Source of the DNA: Gambelia wislizenii
Lineage: Eukaryota; Chordata; Lepidosauria; Squamata; Crotaphytidae
Direction of reading: 5' to 3'
DNA: 64,000 nucleotides
NCBI GenBank assembly: GCA_030847615.1
Contig: JAUMIR010000002.1
Location: 118,118,309 to 118,182,308, forward strand
Below, piece by piece: positions 43,910-55,489 of the stretch. The notes beneath the pieces were generated by a model. The model was not told the origin of the DNA. It did not search any database and saw only the letters and a list, made by a program, of their open reading frames with translations. The position numbers and the translations under genes are program-made. Each line of letters opens with the position of its first letter. The first letter of the stretch is position 1.

Positions 43910-45314
43910 AAAACATATTATTATGCATGTTGCCTTACATGGTTAATGATATGGATAACTCAGAGGATAGGAAGATTTTAGAATTGGAAAGAGTGGAATT
44001 AGATCTAGGTTTTCATGCATTTCTATGGCAAGAGAAATTTAAAAATAATAAAGCATTCAATAATCATGTAATTAGAAGGTCACTCCTTAGAGTTTGGTTA
44101 AGGTTCAAATCAACAATATGTACAAAAACATCAACATGGTTATCCCTCAAGAAGCTTTCAATAAAAGTGACAATTTAAAAGCACAAACATGGATTATTTA
44201 TAATGACTTATTAAAAGAAGAAAATGGTAAATATCAATTTGAGGAAATACAAGAACTACAAGAGGGAGGAATAAATTGCAACTGGTTCCAGTACAAACAA
44301 CTACGTGAACAATATATAAGTGGTGTAAAGTTATATGGAATAGAAGATAATTTGACAGAATTTGAATTAATAAGAACTTCAGATAAACAGCATACAATTT
44401 CAAAATTATATAAATATCTACTAAAATTAGAAACGGAAAGAGATCTGATCAAAGAGAAGATGATACAATGGGCAAAGAATATAAGACACCCAATATTATT
44501 AAATCAGTGGGAAAGAGTCTCGAAAATAGAAATAAAAATGATAAAACCAGTGTCTACAAAGAGAAATGTTATAAAATGTTCTACAGATGGCACTTAACGC
44601 CAGATAAATTATCCAAGATGTATAAAAATCAAGATAATAGGTGTTGGAAGTGTCAAAAGAGCAAAGGTACATATTTTCATATATGGTGGACCTGCCCAGA
44701 GATACAAAAATACTGGAACAAAATTCAAAAAGAAATAAAAGAGATGACAGGAGTCAGTTTACAAATGAAACTAGAGGGATTTTTATTAAATATGATAGAT
44801 GAAACATTATTGATATATCAACAGAAAATAATAATAAACTTACTAACAGCAGCAAGAATGCAATACACAAAATATTGGAAAGATAAAGCGACTCCAACTA
44901 TAGATGAATGGAAAATAATGGAAATAATGGAAAACGATAAATTATCAAGATTATTTAAAAGACCAAGGTCTGAAAACCATTTATAAAGGATGGGGGAAAG
45001 TGATAGAACATTTAAAGAACAAATATGGAGAAAACATGACACTAAATGTGCTGGAGTAATGGTGATGCATGCAGTAATATGTAGAAAAGAGGATTGTAAT
45101 ACTTACAAGAAGCTGTAGCAAATAGAGGTTAGGAAGTGGATGTAAATAAGAAAAGACAAGGAAGAAGAGGTGGTGAAAAGATAATTATAAGGATACAAAT
45201 ATATGTTTGTAAAATGTAAATCAAAAAAACACCACACTAAGAGAATGTAATGTAAAATCATTATTTTATTTTTAAAGTATGTAAAATTTTAAAAATAATA
45301 ATTAAAAAAAGAGA

Positions 45315-45330
45315 GAGAATGATGTAACAT
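45315..45330. repeat. L1 target-site duplication, right copy (16 bp)
   Basis: GAGAATGATGTAACAT, identical to 38132-38147, directly after the A-rich L1 3' end. Confidence 0.88.
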
Positions 45331-46754
45331 GGGGAATGGATGGGTCTGCTGGTTTCAGCAGCCCCCACCAAAATCTGTTACCTTCTTGCACACCCAGCTT
45401 GGGGGACAAAAAGTTACTGTTGCATTAACAAGCTAACAGCTTTCATAGCAATATAACCTGCATAGGTTTGAGGGTACCGGCTAAGGGAAGGGAGCTGCTC
45501 AAGTGATGGCAATGGGCTGCTAATACCAGCAACAGGCTGATCATCTCCCAGGGTGAGGACGTGCCATTCTATCATCACACAAACTCTGGAAAGCTGAAAG
45601 AAACTTTGAAGTGATTCTTGATGCAGCAATAGACAATGGAGTAGAGCAGAGCCAGAGAGAAATGAGGCAGTGGGGAGAGCAGGTGGAGGCCAGGTGGAGT
45701 TGAAACCATAAGCAGGAGGAGTGGATCTAGACCTGCTTTCTTATTTTTCCACCAGCTAACTGGTAACTTCAACCCAAGGAGAGATGATATTGCCAAAAGA
45801 AGTACCTGCCTTGAAACAGGATGTTAGCTACTAGTCTGATGTGCCCAAAGACTGTATGGAATCTAAGGGGTGTGTGATATGTGGGGTTTTGTTGCTGCTC
45901 CCTACAAGTACCAGGCTCTGGTGAGCAATGAGGTGGAATAGGAAATAATCAGATGCCCGTGAACTGAGTTAGAGGGAGCTGAATTTGTGGGGCCTCGAGA
46001 AATTGTCCCAATCCCGCAGCCTCTGCAACAGCCCTGACAGCAGTGGACTGAATGAATGTGTTTTGATTTCAAGGGGCAAATTATGTTAGCAACTGAAAAA
46101 AAATTAACTACTCTCTACTGTTTATGGACTGAGCTATAATAATCTGACAAATGTGAAGTGTTGCACTTCATTTTGCACCTGAGGCATCTTTCTTGAGAGA
46201 GTGAGATGGAGACAGACCCCCTCCATTCTCTTTCCCCTCTCCCTTTGGATCCACAGAATTCTTTTCACTTGGTCTTGGCATACGCGATGGTGCAGAGCTG
46301 GATTTTCTTGCTCTTCCTGTCTACAGATTCATGGGCAGAGGTATAATTTTCTTAGAGTACTTTCCTTTCTTAGAGGAATCACAGTATAGAAAAAAAATGA
46401 AGTAATAAAAATTTACCATCCATATAGCTCTCTTTGCAGTAATAAATACAAGAAATTTTTTGTTTCTTTGTTTTAAATGAAAGCTGTGATGCTAAGGATG
46501 CTAGGCTGTGCAGCCAGTACACAAAATATGCACCGTTCTGGATCCATCAAATTGAGTTCACTGAATGAGATTCCTGTGTAGTGTTGTATGAATGGGTAAG
46601 TTAGTGGCTATGCCTTGTAAATGGTTTGTTCTCCTTCCTGTGTCACCAAAAAAGCACAACATGGTTTGCTGGTGACTCTTTGTGTTGTGCTCTTCCTTGG
46701 ATGCTAGTAGTAGCTGAGACCTACTGTGTTGTTACTCTCCAGTGGTAGTATAAC
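45331..46754. other. Unassigned non-coding stretch
   Basis: No repeat family or exon recognised; short frames only. Confidence 0.4.
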
Positions 46755-47420
46755 ATTCTGTTTGTTACCCTCTGTAATCGGGGGTCATAAGGACCCTCAA
46801 AATATCGACATTAATTTGGGGAATTAATGTACTCTTGGCTATACGAGAGTGGGGCAAAAGATAGGAGGTTCTTTTAACCTTTGCTTACCAGTACTATGGA
46901 GACAATGAGCTAGATACTACAATAAATTATCTTTATTTGAGAAAAACTAGAATAACAACATTCATGCACACATTCAGGCTTCAGACATTCACACAAGGCT
47001 AGCGAGTAACATAGGAAATGTTGAGACAGAGGAATAGCAAAAGGAGTTGTTTGTGTGAGATATAACACCAGTCCTGTAGAGATGAGATCACAAAGGAAAA
47101 TCAGCAGAGCTGTGGTCCCAATCAGGAATAGCTACTCAATCTGACATAGCATTGAGAGGAAGATGAACTGTGCACTTGGCTACACAGACGTAGTGTCCAC
47201 AGGAAGCAGATATGTGCACGCTGGAGTGAAATTTAAGAAGGGTTTTTATAGTCAAGCCTTCTGGGTATGGAATCCATAGTTGGAGACAATGCTCCTTGGA
47301 GTTGCTCAAGGTGAGACAAAGGCACTGCAGATACGTTAATGGCATCTTAATGTGTGAGTAGTTTGAAACTGAATGAAGAGGAATGAGGGTCGTTTATAGG
47401 TCTGAGTTTCCCAGCCATAG
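46755..47420 (+). mobile_element. Unclassified dispersed repeat, copy B (LTR-like?)
   Basis: Begins TGTTACCCTC and shares with 26365-26850 a series of blocks in the same order: 'cttttaacctttgcttaccagtact', an A/T block with AATAAATTATCTTTATTTGAG, 'acattcatgcacaca', 'acacaaggcta', then 'gtttata' further on. The AATAAA-like block would suit an LTR polyadenylation region. No internal retroviral coding region is visible. Confidence 0.4.
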
Positions 47421-49312
47421 CTGATAGGATTAGCCAGATGTCCATGGCTGTGCTGAACTCCATTAACACCTACTCACATGTACAACAGGCATCAGTTAAG
47501 ATTGATTTATTGTCAGGATATAGATTCACATGGTAATACTGCATAGACAGTTCTGAGGCTTGGGTGGCAAAACTCCTTTGTTAATACATTCTGCCAGTTT
47601 CAGTTTTATCCCCCCACCACCTGGACATTACAGTTATCTATAGTTATGCAGGAACATTCCCAAGCATTCTACAGCAGCCAGTGACCTTGGTGCACTGCTA
47701 AGACATTTCTCAAAGACGTACTAGCCCCAGCTCCCAAAATGCCTTCTGCTCATGTCGGTCGCTGGTAGTGTGAAGCACAGGCCTAGTAATGCTAACTACT
47801 ACATATCCCAGCCACCTAAATACTAAACAGCAAACAGCATTCTAATTAGCAAACAGCACCAAGGATCTGACAGTGCCTTCAGTTACCTTTTGAATTAACA
47901 TTTCTTTAGAATTTAGGTGGACCCTCCTTAAGTGCATACCTGACTGAGTCTGAACACTAGTCTTTGTAATTTGTTGGAATTTTCCAGCTTTAATGCCTGC
48001 ACTGCGTGGAAGGCCATATTTGACCTAATTATTAAATAGACATGGGACTGAGGGTGTCAGGGTAGGGTAATGTGTTGGACCCCAAACATTGGCATTTCAG
48101 CTAAATGTTGGGTAGAGAAGCCACACATATCTTGTTGTAGAATACTAGTGAGTGGTCTCCATTGCTTTGTTCAGCAGAAAGCCATCTTTTCAGTTTGGTG
48201 AAAGGTACATCTCTTCAGCAGCAAGGACAATTAGAAATACAAAAAAGAAACAAGCTTTGCCTTCATTCTGTTTCCTGGGCCAATACTGTATGCTGTAACT
48301 TTTGCCACTAGATCTCCAAGGAGCAGTGCCCTCCCTTCCTAAAAAAAAGGTTTATTTTCTTGACTCCCATGTGCCAACAATTCTGAGGTTCCTGCTGTTT
48401 TGCATTAGAGCAGCATGTCAAGAAAAAGCCACTCCTGGGTTCAAGTGCTACCTATTTGCTCTTTTTATCAGATATTTATTTAGGAGGATTTCATTATGCT
48501 GAATCTACAGGCTGTGAATAAATTGGCATGCAGCAAATTTATTCCTTTTAGAAGAGAGACTTCCATGCTGGGTAAAACTATTTAATAAAAAAAGAGGAAC
48601 ATTTATACAAAAAGCAATTACTTTGTCAGTAATTTTTTTATGTATTCTCATAGCTGCTACTGTAGATACACTCTATTTGTACTTCAGTATGAGCTTTCTC
48701 CCAGTTGCTGCTGTATTGCTTCCAAGTTGTAAGTTTGAATTTTTGATGTCAACTGTGCTTTAGATGAGTGACTGCCTTTGAAAATGGATTACTACGTACA
48801 TGCCGGCAGGTTGACTGTAACCCTATGATACACATGGTCACTGATTGCTGTGGTCCATTTTCCTCTGATAGACTCCTAGCCTAACCTGAGGCTGTTTAAC
48901 AATCATGTGGAGGTTCAGAGGGGGAGAAGAGTTTTGGTAATCCCTAAATTAGCTGTGAATGCTATGGCAGACAGGCATATGCAGCACTTCTGGATAGAGA
49001 CTGCCTGGTGTAGGGGGTGGGCAGTGTCAGAGGTAGGCACCATTGGTCATCTGCCAAGGCCTATATTTCTGCAAAATGCCCTTGCCCCCCCCCTCTTGTG
49101 CCAACCTTTTCCTGCTCTTTTGGGCTACCAATCCACCTGCAGTTTTGAAGCCTGCATTTAGCTCAAGGGCTTGCCAAAACCTGGAGCCAGTGCAGTAAAT
49201 ACCTAAATTGAGTTATTAATACAATTGTCTGTGTACTGTGCTGTATAGATAAGTGCTGTGAGGACTTGCTTTGTGGAACAAAAGTGAAACAAACCCATCA
49301 GGTTTCATTCAT
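47421..49312. other. Unassigned non-coding stretch
   Basis: No repeat family or exon recognised over about 1.9 kb. Confidence 0.4.
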
Positions 49313-49337
49313 TCTCTCTCTCTCTCTCTCTCTCTCT
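49313..49337 (+). repeat. (CT)n microsatellite
   Basis: About twelve CT units immediately upstream of the foldback element. Confidence 0.9.
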
Positions 49338-49365
49338 TTCACACACACCCACACACCCTTGACTA

Positions 49366-49669
49366 AGGACTTTTTCAGACAAACTTAAATCTGGCAGGAG
49401 ACGACAGGAGAGGTATGCAGCTATCACATGGCAGAGGGTACTTTTTGGATGCTGCTGTCCCTCTCCCGGCATCGTCCGTGTCAGTTCCGTGTCCGTTTCC
49501 AGTCTATTGCACCGTGCCATTTTTTACTCACTGAAGTTGTCAGTGAATAAAAAATGACACGGTTGCAATAGATTGGATACGGAACTGACACAGACGATGC
49601 CAGGAGAGGGACGGCAGCATACCTCTCCCGATGTCTTCTGCCGGATTTAAGGTTGTCTGAAAAAGTCCT
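49366..49669. mobile_element. Foldback (long inverted repeat) element, 304 bp
   Basis: The left arm begins AGGACTTTTTCAGACAA and the right arm ends with its complement. The arms pair with few mismatches for about 130-140 bp, including 'ggagaggtatgc', 'gtccctctcc', 'gtcagttccgt' and 'cattttttactcactga' blocks. The left arm carries an extra ~35-40 bp ('tatcacatggcagagggtac...') missing from the right. The flanks share CTAAGG. There is no coding capacity. Confidence 0.88.
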
Positions 49670-51274
49670 AAGGTAATCAAGTTGACACATGAGGTGAGAT
49701 AATAGTGAAAGCTAATTATAGAGTACTAGTAAAATGTATGTTCCAAGATATATCCAAACAAGATCTTTTAATATTGAGTATGGGGAAGAACAACCTTTTG
49801 GAGAACTAATAGGTTTTCTCTAAGCTGGCTATTCCTCCCAGCATTGTATACTAGACCAACCTTCCCCCACCCCATGCCCCCACATACACACAGAGCGAGT
49901 GAGAGAACAAATGCTAGCTTAAGATCATTGGGTTTTCATCTGATTGTTACCTTAACATAGAGCAATAGGCGACCTGGACGTCACAGCCACAGTGAAAAGC
50001 CATCCATTACTATGGATGAGGAGAAGCCTCTGCCTTCAGAGGTTGTCAAGATGTTGGCTTTGAAAGACTGCAGAGACTCTGAGCTCTAACATTTTCTTTG
50101 TGTAGATTTAATTACACAACATTTCAAAAGAGGTCACAATTGGATCTCTTTATCGTATTTTTGTCATCTTGGCAAAACACTTTCAGAGTTTTGAGGCAAT
50201 CCCTCTGGGGTCCTGTAGCAGATGTTATCCCTTTATTGGTTAACTTGCTTACTCCCTGCTTCTATTGTGCCCCCTACATTTTTGGAAACTGCATTCCTCA
50301 TTATAAAATGCTTTTCTGCTTACCTCAGAATAATTTATGACACAATATTTGAAGTCCTATTTCTGTGTTGCACTGCAAAGCTTCTGTAGGATTGGTGATT
50401 TTCTGGTAAGGAATATTTGAGTTGAGAAATAGTTTTAAAATGCATTGTATGATGAACATCCAAATGACAACAGTTGCAATTCTAGGCACAGTAAGCTTGT
50501 TGGAGGAAGTGATGCTTGCTTCTGAGTAAAGATGCCCAGGATTGTCTTGAGGGTTGTGAAAATACTCCTCATAGAATACCTTTGGTCCCAATGAAATCCC
50601 ACAGTGATTTGCCTTATTCAGAAGGAGGGGGGTCCAAAACTCCAAAAACTATGTGGGGGAAAGCCTTTGGTTTTTCCCGAAGTTTTAAAAATAATGTGTT
50701 GAAATTTGCATTTCTGCTCATTAGGACACTCAACCACTGAGCATTTTTGGAGAGGAGCAGAAGTGGAAAGTTGATTGGTTGGACATGCAAATGGCCGTTA
50801 AGTACCATTTTGGAGTTTTGCAGTATCAATCATGTGATTTTTTGCTGTGCTGAGGTGACCAAACAGCTTGTTCAAGTGGAAAGTCACTTGCACACCTTTA
50901 CAGTTAAAAATAATTACTGTGTAGCCACGGCAATTTGTGGAGAATAATAACATGAGTATATCACTCTCGGCCACCAGCTTGATTCATAGGCATGGTACAT
51001 GTGAACTTCAAACACCGATAGCTTCACATACCAGCGATTTTGCCAAAGGACCGTGGAGGCAAATGAATGCTGCTGCGAATTTGTGTTAATGTGCAGCAAT
51101 CCGCATTATATTGCCTTGTCTAGACAAGCCCTTGATTGTGTTGCACAACAGAATGCATGAGAAAACAGTCTTCCTCTTTTCCTACTTACCAAGCATTGTC
51201 TTTTCTAACGAGTCTTCTCATTATACGTCCAAACTACAATATTGTCTGTTTAGTTATATTGGTTTATAGGGAGA
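49670..51274. other. Unassigned non-coding stretch
   Basis: No repeat family or exon recognised. A 106-codon minus-strand frame (50325-50645) has no known motif. Confidence 0.35.
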
Positions 51275-51625
51275 GTTCAGGCTTCATTTGCTTTTGGAAG
51301 CCCTTTATTTGTCTTTTTGGCAGTCCGTCGTATCCATAGAATTCTTCTCCAGCACCACATTTCAAATGAGTTGATTCTCTTCCTATCAGCTTTCTTCACT
51401 ATCCAGCTTTTACTGCCATACATAGACATTGGAAATACAATGGCACGGGCAATCCTGACTTTGGTGTTCAAGTTTAGACATAAGACTTGAGAATTTGTGT
51501 ACTTCTTTCATAGTTTCCCTTCCAAGAGTTCTTCTGATTTCTTGACTGCAGGCTCCATTCGGATTAATTACTGAGCCAAGGTATGGAAAATCTTGAACTA
51601 TTTCAATGTCTTCATTGCCTACTTT
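51275..51625 (-). mobile_element. RTE-BovB LINE fragment (ORF2 C-terminal region)
   Basis: The minus strand decodes 'NTKVRIARAIVFPMSMYGSKSWIVKKADRKRINSFEMWCWRRILWI', the BovB region just after the RT core, preceded by decayed 'SLGREtMKEV'-like linker coding near 51510-51600. It stops at 'KKTNKG'. The region that would follow is found, on the other strand and at another locus, at 53036-53319. Confidence 0.88.
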
Positions 51626-51726
51626 AAATAAATATCAATAATTTAATAATATAATATTAAAATATATTAAACCATTTACCATTTTAAAACTAGACAATTT
51701 AAAGCCAGTTAAAACAATTTAAAATA

Positions 51727-51955
51727 CAGTTGTCCCTCCATATTCATGGATTTGGCATTCATGATTTAAGTACTCACGGCTTGAAAATATTCTTTAAAAA
51801 ATAATAATCCAAAAAGCAAACCTTGATTTTGCCATCTTATATAAGGGACACCATTTTGCTATGCCATTACATATAATGGGACTTGAGTATTCACGGATTT
51901 GGGTATTCACGGAGGGTCCTGGAACCAAACCCCAGTGAATGTGAAGGGACAACTG
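51727..51955 (+). mobile_element. Tigger-like MITE, 229 bp
   Basis: CAGTTGTCCCTCCATATTC... ends with GAAGGGACAACTG, flanked by TA at 51725-51726 and 51956-51957. It shares interior and ends with 22120-22333 in the opposite orientation. Confidence 0.92.
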
Positions 51956-52074
51956 TACTACCAACCATAACATGTGCACAACCTGGATAAAATTTGTTAG
52001 GCCCAAAGTATTGACTTGGCACCAAAATGATGCCAATGTTAGTTGCTTGGGTAGATGAGCTGCAGAAGGGGAGT

Positions 52075-53030
52075 ATGTTTATTGGTTCTTCTGGACATCC
52101 TGGTTTGTTTTTAGTACCACTGATTATTGTATCCTTGTCAGCCATCTCTGGATGTGATGGGAGATTTATGTTTTATGTTGGCTCTCATCCTTCTTGGAGG
52201 GGCAAACTGTTTGAAACCATTTGTTGGCCTTTGGAGTCCCCCATTGTTCACTTCTGTATCCCATGCTGCTTCATCTATACATTAAACCACTGGGAGAAGT
52301 TGTCCAGTGTTTTGACATCCGGTGCCACCAGTGTGTTTATGAAAGCCAAGTCTCTCCTTTCCATCTAATTCCAAAGAGGCTGTTTTAGTGCTAAACCAAT
52401 GTTTAGTGTCAGTAATGGAATGGTAGAAGATGAACAAACTGATGCTTAATCTAGACAAGATACCATAGAAGTCTTTTTTTTTTTTTGTCAGTCGAAAAGT
52501 CGATCAGGGAATAGGAGGGATTCACCCTGTGCTGGAGGGATTGCATTCCGACTGAATTCTCATGTTTGCAGTTGGGTGTACTGAGCCTGAATGTCAAGGT
52601 TTTGGCAGTGGCCAGGAGTATACTTGCTTAGTTAAAATGGGCATACTAGCTGAGCTCATTCATCGAGATGTCTGATCTGGTCATAGTGACTCATCCATCA
52701 GTTCCATCCCATAGGGCCTTCTCTAAATTGTGGCATCCTCGTTGTTTACCTTCAGTGCCTGATTGGCACCCACACTGGTGTCCTTCTGGTGCCAAGTAAA
52801 AACATGGCTTTATATTAAAGTCATTGGAGGCTAATTGATTTTATACCAAGCCATGTATGTGCATAGTTTGAAATTGTTTTAACTAGTTTTAAGCTGTCTT
52901 CTTTTAACTTCTTTTAACTTGTGAAATTGTTTCGTGTGTTTTTAGTCTGCTTAAATGTATTTTTACTGTTTTAAATTGGTAAGGTTAGTTTTATTGTATG
53001 CTACCCTGAGATTTTTATGTGTATGAGTAT
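52075..53030 (+). mobile_element. L2 LINE fragment (RT core to 3' UTR), decayed
   Basis: In shifting frames it decodes L2 RT blocks: an 'LVLLD..FSTTDYCIL' block (about 52085-52140), 'WLSSFLEGQTV' (about 52180-52210), a GVP-type block (about 52235), 'IKPLGEVVQCFDIRCHQC' (about 52280-52330) and a 'NKLMLNLDK' block (about 52430). It ends near 'tatgctaccctgag'. Many stops; an (T)n interruption lies near 52473. Confidence 0.8.
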
Positions 53031-53035
53031 GGTTG

Positions 53036-53319
53036 ACTCTGGTGGTAGAGGAGAATTCTAGAGGTACCATGGACTGCCAAAAAGACAAATAAATGAGTCC
53101 AAGAGCAATTTAAGCCTGAACCCTCACTAGAAGACAAAATAACTAAACTGTCATACTTTGGTCTTATGGAATGACATGACTCATTGGAAAGACAATGAGT
53201 GGAAGCAGTAGGAAAGGAGGAAGACATTACAGATGAATTGATTCAATAAAGGAAGCAATAGTTTGTAAGTCCAGAGGAAGGCTGCTGGTGACTTGGGCTC
53301 ATGGAGGTCTCTCATTCAG
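53036..53319 (+). mobile_element. RTE-BovB LINE 3' end
   Basis: The plus strand decodes 'WTAKKTNKWVLEQFKPEPSLEDKITKLSYFG' and 'HDSLER', the BovB C-terminus, followed by a degenerate 3' end leading into the (GTT)n tract. Confidence 0.85.
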
Positions 53320-53692
53320 GTTGTTGTTGTTGTTGTTAATTGCCATCGAGTTGACTTCAATTGATGGTGAGTGTATGAATGATAGACATTCAGATCACCC
53401 TGTTATCAACAGCCCTGCTCAGATCTTGCAAACTGAGTACAGTGGCTTCATTTTGGATTGTCACATCATAGGATTTCATGGTAAAAGACATTCAGAAGTG
53501 GATTACCAGTGCCTCCTTCTGTTACAGTACTAACAGGAATTAGCTCAAGTGTCACTGCCATTATCTCTGAGAGATGCTCCAGCAGCGTATCCCCCTCCCA
53601 CACACACACATACTGCTGCTACCCAGTAGCTGTTTGGCTCATTCATAGGATTGTCATAAGTTAAAGCTGACTTGATGGCAAATAATGACAAC
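53320..53692 (+). mobile_element. SINE-like element with BovB-type tail
   Basis: It starts after (GTT)n with 'ttgccatcgagttgacttc', contains 'caacagccctgctcagatcttgcaaact' and 'cattcagaagtggattaccagtgcctcc', and ends 'ggattgtcataagtt..agctgacttgatggcaaataatgacaac'. The last segment is the same tail type as in the 5S SINE at 24.9 kb. The head is not assigned. Confidence 0.65.
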
Positions 53693-53724
53693 AATCAACA
53701 TTTTAATAATAAAATAAATAAATC

Positions 53725-54175
53725 ACACGCTCTACATGGAGCTGCCTTTGGCCGATGTTTGGAAGCTTCAGTGGGTCCAAAATGCTGTGGGTGGAGTGTT
53801 CACCTGGGCTGGTTATAGGGAATATATTGTTAGAGCAGCCTCACTGCTTACCACTTTTCAAATGCTGGTCACATTCTAGAAAACCCCATATGGCTTGGGT
53901 CCAACCTATCTTTAAGATTTAAGGTTCTTGATGGAGGGCTTTTATCAGTTCCACTATTGTCATGGGCCTGTTTGGTCAGGAGAAATGAGAGGACCTTCCT
54001 GGTGGCTGCTCCCAGGCTGTGGCACACTCTCCCACAGAAGACTGGGCTTGCCCCCTCTTCTTCCTCCAACAGTCAAATATCTTCTTCTTCTTCTTTTTTT
54101 TTAAAGACTTTTGGCCCAGGTTGTTATGGAAGTTTCTTTTTCTTTCTTTCTTTTTCTTTTTAAAAAGGAAGGTGC
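53725..54175 (+). mobile_element. L2 LINE fragment (ORF2 C-terminus), decayed
   Basis: The order of blocks (LYMELPLADVWKLQWVQNAVG-type, PYGLGPTYL-like, then 'RRNERTFLVAAPRLWHTLP') is that of the L2 C-terminal region. It is followed by a (CTT)n and T-rich tract at 54080-54165. Confidence 0.75.
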
Positions 54176-54309
54176 TTTACTTTCCCCTCATTTGCAATGT
54201 TTTAAATGCCGGGGAACACAAAACCAGCCCAGGGAGCAGGACTTTGCCCACTCCTGTTGTGTACCAATCATTTTGTTATCTATTTCAGCTGTTATCTTTG
54301 ATTCCCAGT

Positions 54310-54926
54310 CTAAGGTCCTGTCTACACGATAGGGGAAAAAAATCTGTTTGGGGGGTAAAAAAATTCGAAAACGCAGCCATTCGAACGCATATGATCTGCC
54401 TACACAATTTTTTACCCCCTCTAAACTCCGTATGATCCCCCCCCCACTTGCCCAGCTGGCCAGATCAAGCGATCCAAGTGGCTGTTTTAAATCTCCTGCC
54501 ACTTTTTTTATTATTGAAAAAGGTGCCTGTGATCTGGACAGCCATGATTACGTTTTAATATTTAAATAAAAAAAAGAAAAAAATGTAGCACAGACTTATT
54601 GGACCCTTGCCGAGCTAGGAATCCAATATGGCAGCCAAAGCCGCTTTCCCTCTTTCCTAGTCCTGCCCCATTTACCCGGCCAGCCAATCAGATTGCACTC
54701 CTGTTTGTATCTGTGTGAACAGGAGTGTACAAATGGCCAATCATTCGGAAGCCGCATGGATTAACTGAGATCTTGTTAAGCCCCAGATCTGCCGGACACA
54801 GAGTAAAAGGTGAGTTTTGCCGCCACCCCTCTGAATGACATGTATTTATTTGAACGGTGGTCTGTACAGATCGCCAGTTTTACGAATAAATACATGTCAT
54901 TTTTCATAGTGTAGACAGGACCTTAG
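54310..54926. mobile_element. Non-autonomous DNA element with perfect 18-bp TIRs, 617 bp
   Basis: CTAAGGTCCTGTCTACAC at 54310-54327 is exactly mirrored at 54909-54926. Inner inverted repeats include GGGGGGTAAAAAAATT / AATTTTTTACCCC near 54353-54418 and a perfect 17-bp pair, AATGACATGTATTTATT at 54834-54850 with its complement at 54885-54901. No coding capacity and no clear TSD; superfamily unassigned. Confidence 0.85.
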
Positions 54927-55489
54927 TTTAGATTTCACTTTTTTTTTAATACTACTTCCTTATATTTTCATTTCTCTTTGGCAGGATTCCCCACTGTGCA
55001 TTCTGGTTATTATTGTGTACATGGCAAAGACCATTCCTGGATCCCAAACACTTGAGGTTTAGTTCTCTGAGAGCTATTGCTGGTCTAACATAGAATTAGT
55101 ACATTGATCATTGTTACATCATCTTAAGGTATTTTACACACATCTTTCCATCTAATATATTTTCTTTTTAATTTGACATGACTATGCATGGCATAATTTT
55201 TACCTTAAAAATTGTTTTTGTATTGGCCTTGTTCTCACACATCAATAATGTTTGGTAACCAGTATTTTCTAGTTTGTGGTTCTCTTGGCATTGAGAGTGT
55301 TTTTATTATTGCAAAAAGAGCAATAAGGAGATCAAAACATACAAGCACAGAAACATATCATTTGCGCATTAGCTACATGTCTTGATTTTAGAAACTGTTT
55401 TATTTACTATTGTTCCAAGTAATCCACATAGAATCCATGTATTGTTTACTGCTATGCTGTGGGGATTCCTAGTTAAGGGGACAATGGCC
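54927..55489. other. Unassigned non-coding stretch
   Basis: No repeat family or exon recognised. Confidence 0.4.

Larger units (their letters stand above)
38148..45314 (+). mobile_element. 5'-truncated L1 split by LINE-X and CR1
   Basis: L1 pieces lie at 38148-38204, 42202 to about 42340 and 43910-45314, all plus strand. The first decodes 'KMSVLPKLLYLFQA', which continues across the LINE-X insertion to 'FIWAGKKPRIKM' near 42250-42290. 'GMGLTD' follows, and after the CR1 comes 'YYYACCLTW'. From 43927 on, three overlapping frames give the ORF2 C-terminus, including 'CWKCQKSKGTYFHIWWTC'. The A-rich 3' end is followed by the 16-bp TSD. About 1.6 kb is L1; the remainder is later insertions. Confidence 0.92.

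Noticed and set aside
54060..54170. CTT-rich tract as a regulatory polypyrimidine element
   Set aside because: It is simple-sequence DNA at the end of a decayed L2; nothing suggests regulation.
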